A stretch of 6,196 nt of DNA from CAZGXQ01 sp964530195 (GTDB taxonomy: Bacteria; Patescibacteriota; Minisyncoccia; Minisyncoccales; GBS-2). The position numbers and the translations under genes were made by a program. The stretch lies in NCBI GenBank assembly GCA_964530195.1, contig CAZGXQ010000015.1, positions 1 through 6,196 on the forward strand, given 5' to 3'. The notes beneath the pieces are model-generated. The model was given only the letters and a program-made list of their open reading frames with translations, did no database searches and was not told the DNA's origin. Shown here in pieces: positions 3,792 to 6,196 of the stretch (within the stretch, counting starts at the first letter, position 1; each line of letters begins with the position of its first letter).

Positions 3792-6196
3792 ATGAAAAAT
3801 TATAATCATCAAAAAATTGAAAAAAGATGGCAGAAATTTTGGCTAGAGAATAAAATTTTTGAAGCAAAGGATATTTCAAAAAAACCAAAGCTTTATATTT
3901 TGGACATGTTTCCTTATCCTTCAGCTGCTGGACTTCATGTTGGACATTTAAGAGGTTATACAATTTCTGATGTAATTGCCAAAAAGAAAATGATGGAAGG
4001 TTATAATGTTTTGCATCCAATGGGCTGGGATGCTTTTGGTTTACCAGCTGAAAACTATGCCATTAAAACCGGAATTCACCCTCAAATTACAACTCAAAGA
4101 GCAATAAAAAATATTAAGCGTCAATTAATTAGGTCTGGTCTTGGTTATGATTGGCAAAGAGAGATCAATACCTCAAAGCCAGATTATTATAAATTTACTC
4201 AGTGGGTTTTTTTGAAACTATTTCAAGCAAATTTGGCTTATAAAAAATTAGCTCCGGTTAATTTTTGTTCTTGTTGCAAAACGGTTTTAGCAAGAGAGCA
4301 AGTAATTGAAGGAAAATGCGAAAGATGTTCAAGTGAAGTAGAAAAAAGAGAGCTTGAACAATGGTTTTTTAAAATCACAGATTATGCAGAAAGGCTACTA
4401 AAAGATTTAGATAAAATTGATTGGCCAGAAAATATAAAGGTAATGCAAAGAAATTGGATTGGAAAATCAGAAGGGACAGTGATTAAATTTCAAATTTTAA
4501 ATTTCAATTTGCAAATTGAAGTTTTTACAACAAGAGCAGACACCATTTTTGGTTGTACTTATTTGGTTTTGGCTCCAGAACATCCCATAATTGAAAATCT
4601 CAAATCTCAAATTTTAAACTTCAAATCAGTTGAAAAATACATAAAAGAAGCGAAAAAGAAAACAGAAATTGAAAGATTGGCAGAGGATAAAGAAAAAACT
4701 GGAGTAAAACTTGAAGGAATTTTGGTTGAAAATCCAATTAATGGAAAAAAAATTCCAGTTTTTGTTGGAGATTATATTTTGATTGACTATGCAACCGGGG
4801 CAGTGATGGGAGTTCCAGCTCACGATCAAAGAGATTTTATTTTTGCAAAAAAGCAAAATTTGGAAATTTTAGAAGTAATAAGGCCAAAAACAGGAAAATC
4901 TTCTTTTCCAGAAAGGGCTTTTGAAGAAGATGGAATTTTGATTAATTCTGGACCTTTTTCTGGCTTGGATTCTCAGAGGGCAAGAGAAGAAATCACAAAG
5001 TATTTGGAAAAAAGAAATTTGGGTAAAAAAGCTGTTTATTATAAGTTAAGAGATTGGTGTATTTCAAGGCAAAGATATTGGGGAGCTCCAATTCCAATAG
5101 TTTATTGTTCAAAATGTGGGCAAGTTCCAGTTCCAGAAAAAGATTTGCCAGTGATTTTACCAAAAATTAAAGATTTCCTTCCAACTGGAGAAGGGAAATC
5201 GCCTTTGGCTAAAGTAAAAAACTTTGTTAAAACAAAATGTCCAAAATGCAAAGGAATTGCAGAGAGAGAAACAGATACAATGGACACCTTTGTTTGCTCT
5301 TCTTGGTACTATTTCAGATACACAGATCCAAAAAACGAAAAAGAATTTGCTTCAAGAAAAAAGATTGAAAAGTGGCTTCCAGTTGATTTATACATTGGTG
5401 GAGCAGAACACGCTGTAATGCATCTTTTGTATGCAAGATTTTTAACTAAAGTTTTATATGACTTAGGTTATATAAATTTTGATGAGCCATTTTTGAAACT
5501 TTTTAATCAAGGAACGATTTATTACAAAGGAGCAAAAATGTCAAAGTCAAAAGGAAATGTTGTTTCTCCAGAATATATTTTTGAAAAATATGGAGCAGAC
5601 ACTATGCGACTTTATGAGCTTTTTATGGGACCTGCAGATCAAGCGACAGAATGGCAAGACAAAGGGGTGGTGGGCTGCTACAGGTTTTTACAGAAAGTAT
5701 GGAAACTTCAAGAAAAACTCAAAGCTCAAAAATCAAAAGCCAAAACTGAAAGTCAAAGTTTAAAACTTTTGCACAAAACAATTAAAAAAGTGACAGAAGA
5801 TATTGAGAATTTTAGGTTCAACACCGCAATTTCTTCTTTGATGATTTTGGTTAATGAAATAGAAAAAGAAAAACAAATTGACAAAAAGTTTTTCGAAAAT
5901 TTAGTCAAACTTTTAGCTCCAATGGCACCTCACATTTGTGAAGAGCTTTGGCAAAAACTTGGCCACAAAAACTCAATTTTTAAAGAAAAGTGGCCAAGAT
6001 GGGATGAAAAACTAACAAAAGAAGATTTAATAACTCTAATTATTCAAGTTAATGGAAAAGTTAGAGACAAAATTGAAGTTGAAGCTTCAATTTCAGAAAA
6101 AGAGGCTAAAGAATTAGCTTTAAAATCAGAAAAGATTAAAAAATGGATTGAAGGAAAAGAAATAAAAAAGGTTATTTTTGTTCCTGGAAAATTAAT
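3792..6196 (+). CDS. leuS: Leucyl-tRNA synthetase, last few codons missing
   Basis: 801 complete codons are open to the window edge; the final VIFVPGKL is the usual C-terminal motif, so only a handful of residues are missing. It charges tRNA-Leu with leucine in the cytosol. Domains in order: Rossmann catalytic part with DMFPYPSAAGLHVGHL (HIGH motif 49-52); a Cys cluster at 159, 162, 176 and 179; the CP1 editing domain (about 225-410) with the Thr-rich TTRADTIFGCTY (from 246) and VPAHDQRD, whose Asp345 is the editing aspartate; RDWCISRQRYWGAPIPIVYC; a second Cys4 site (439, 442, 483, 486) like that of Thermus LeuRS and absent from E. coli; DTMDTFVCSSWYY; KMSKS at 582-586; helical anticodon-binding domain (about 610-750) with LAPMAPHICEELW; and the C-terminal domain IIQVNGKVRDKIEV. 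Only a short GTIYYKGA precedes KMSKS, so the leucine-specific domain is lacking. Editing residues are intact. Three A-rich repeat-like stretches lie in variable parts (see findings). Confidence 0.96.
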   Translation, partial: MKNYNHQKIEKRWQKFWLENKIFEAKDISKKPKLYILDMFPYPSAAGLHVGHLRGYTISDVIAKKKMMEGYNVLHPMGWDAFGLPAENYAIKTGIHPQITTQRAIKNIKRQLIRSGLGYDWQREINTSKPDYYKFTQWVFLKLFQANLAYKKLAPVNFCSCCKTVLAREQVIEGKCERCSSEVEKRELEQWFFKITDYAERLLKDLDKIDWPENIKVMQRNWIGKSEGTVIKFQILNFNLQIEVFTTRADTIFGCTYLVLAPEHPIIENLKSQILNFKSVEKYIKEAKKKTEIERLAEDKEKTGVKLEGILVENPINGKKIPVFVGDYILIDYATGAVMGVPAHDQRDFIFAKKQNLEILEVIRPKTGKSSFPERAFEEDGILINSGPFSGLDSQRAREEITKYLEKRNLGKKAVYYKLRDWCISRQRYWGAPIPIVYCSKCGQVPVPEKDLPVILPKIKDFLPTGEGKSPLAKVKNFVKTKCPKCKGIAERETDTMDTFVCSSWYYFRYTDPKNEKEFASRKKIEKWLPVDLYIGGAEHAVMHLLYARFLTKVLYDLGYINFDEPFLKLFNQGTIYYKGAKMSKSKGNVVSPEYIFEKYGADTMRLYELFMGPADQATEWQDKGVVGCYRFLQKVWKLQEKLKAQKSKAKTESQSLKLLHKTIKKVTEDIENFRFNTAISSLMILVNEIEKEKQIDKKFFENLVKLLAPMAPHICEELWQKLGHKNSIFKEKWPRWDEKLTKEDLITLIIQVNGKVRDKIEVEASISEKEAKELALKSEKIKKWIEGKEIKKVIFVPGKL
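4488..4520. repeat. AT-rich repeat-like segment with an 18-bp perfect palindrome in leuS
   Basis: 4503-4520 (TTCAATTTGCAAATTGAA) is its own reverse complement. It is preceded by TCAAATTTTAAATTTCAA at 4490-4507, which recurs with one mismatch at 4607-4624. It encodes FQILNFNLQIE in a variable strand of the editing domain, with no length change against E. coli as I recall it. Confidence 0.6.
4594..4628. repeat. Second copy of the TCAAA-type segment in leuS
   Basis: AATCTCAAATCTCAAATTTT and the bases after it form a TCAAA-phased run; 4607-4624 matches 4490-4507 at 17 of 18 bases and is read in the same frame (QILNF in both). It lies in a surface-variable part of the editing domain. Confidence 0.55.
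5715..5768. repeat. Degenerate 6-8 base tandem repeat (TCAAAAG type) in leuS
   Basis: Successive units read CTCAAAG, CTCAAAAA, TCAAAAG, CCAAAAC, TGAAAG, TCAAAG from 5718 to 5758. They encode a lysine/serine-rich linker, EKLKAQKSKAKTESQSLKLL, between the catalytic core and the anticodon-binding helices, a place that tolerates change. Confidence 0.6.

Noticed and set aside
5224..5763. Small + strand frames (5224-5418, 5557-5763) inside leuS
   Set aside because: They are out-of-frame shadows; the leuS frame is continuous with conserved motifs across both.
5715..5768. CRISPR array or satellite
   Set aside because: Units are only 6-8 bases, degenerate and coding, without spacers.

Overview
The window looks like a stretch of a low-GC bacterial chromosome. 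My hand counts give roughly 28-33% GC in most genes and about 37% in one. The leucyl-tRNA synthetase is of bacterial type, two genes have textbook AGGAGGT Shine-Dalgarno sites, and four TTGAnn / TAnnnT promoter pairs can be read. The DUF6922-AbiEii pair and the A-rich TCAAA-phased repeats inside leuS remind me of Candidate Phyla Radiation (Patescibacteria) genomes. That placement is an inference. An MTA/SAH deaminase and a branched-chain aminotransferase would be fairly rich metabolism for such a genome. UGA is read as stop in one gene, which argues against UGA-recoding lineages.

All genes are on the + strand. 1-981 is the 3' four-fifths of mtaD, an MTA/SAH deaminase. 1022-1663 is a 213-residue protein of unknown function with a DUF6390-like pattern, followed by a strong terminator. 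1754-2668 is ilvE, with a strong terminator that begins inside its stop codon. 2785-3084 and 3041-3658 overlap by 44 bases and encode a DUF6922 protein and an AbiEii-type nucleotidyltransferase, a likely toxin-antitoxin module. 3792-6196 is leuS, open to the window edge and lacking only its last few codons.

The genes point the same way but do not look like one operon. A sigma70-like promoter with an exact 17-bp spacer precedes the DUF6390-like gene, ilvE, the toxin-antitoxin pair and leuS. Two (DUF6390-like, ilvE) drive short leaders with perfect Shine-Dalgarno sites. The other two (toxin-antitoxin, leuS) share the -35 TTGAAA, have no Shine-Dalgarno site, and place the ATG 7-9 bases after the -10, which predicts leaderless or near-leaderless mRNAs. 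An imperfect dyad is centred on the -35 of the toxin-antitoxin promoter and could be its operator.

Functionally, MtaD acts in methylthioadenosine/S-adenosylhomocysteine salvage, IlvE makes leucine, isoleucine and valine, and LeuS charges tRNA-Leu. The toxin-antitoxin module sits between the two leucine-related genes. I see no mobile-element ends, CRISPR array, tRNA or rRNA. The two longest gaps (116 and 133 bases) hold only the regulatory sites listed.
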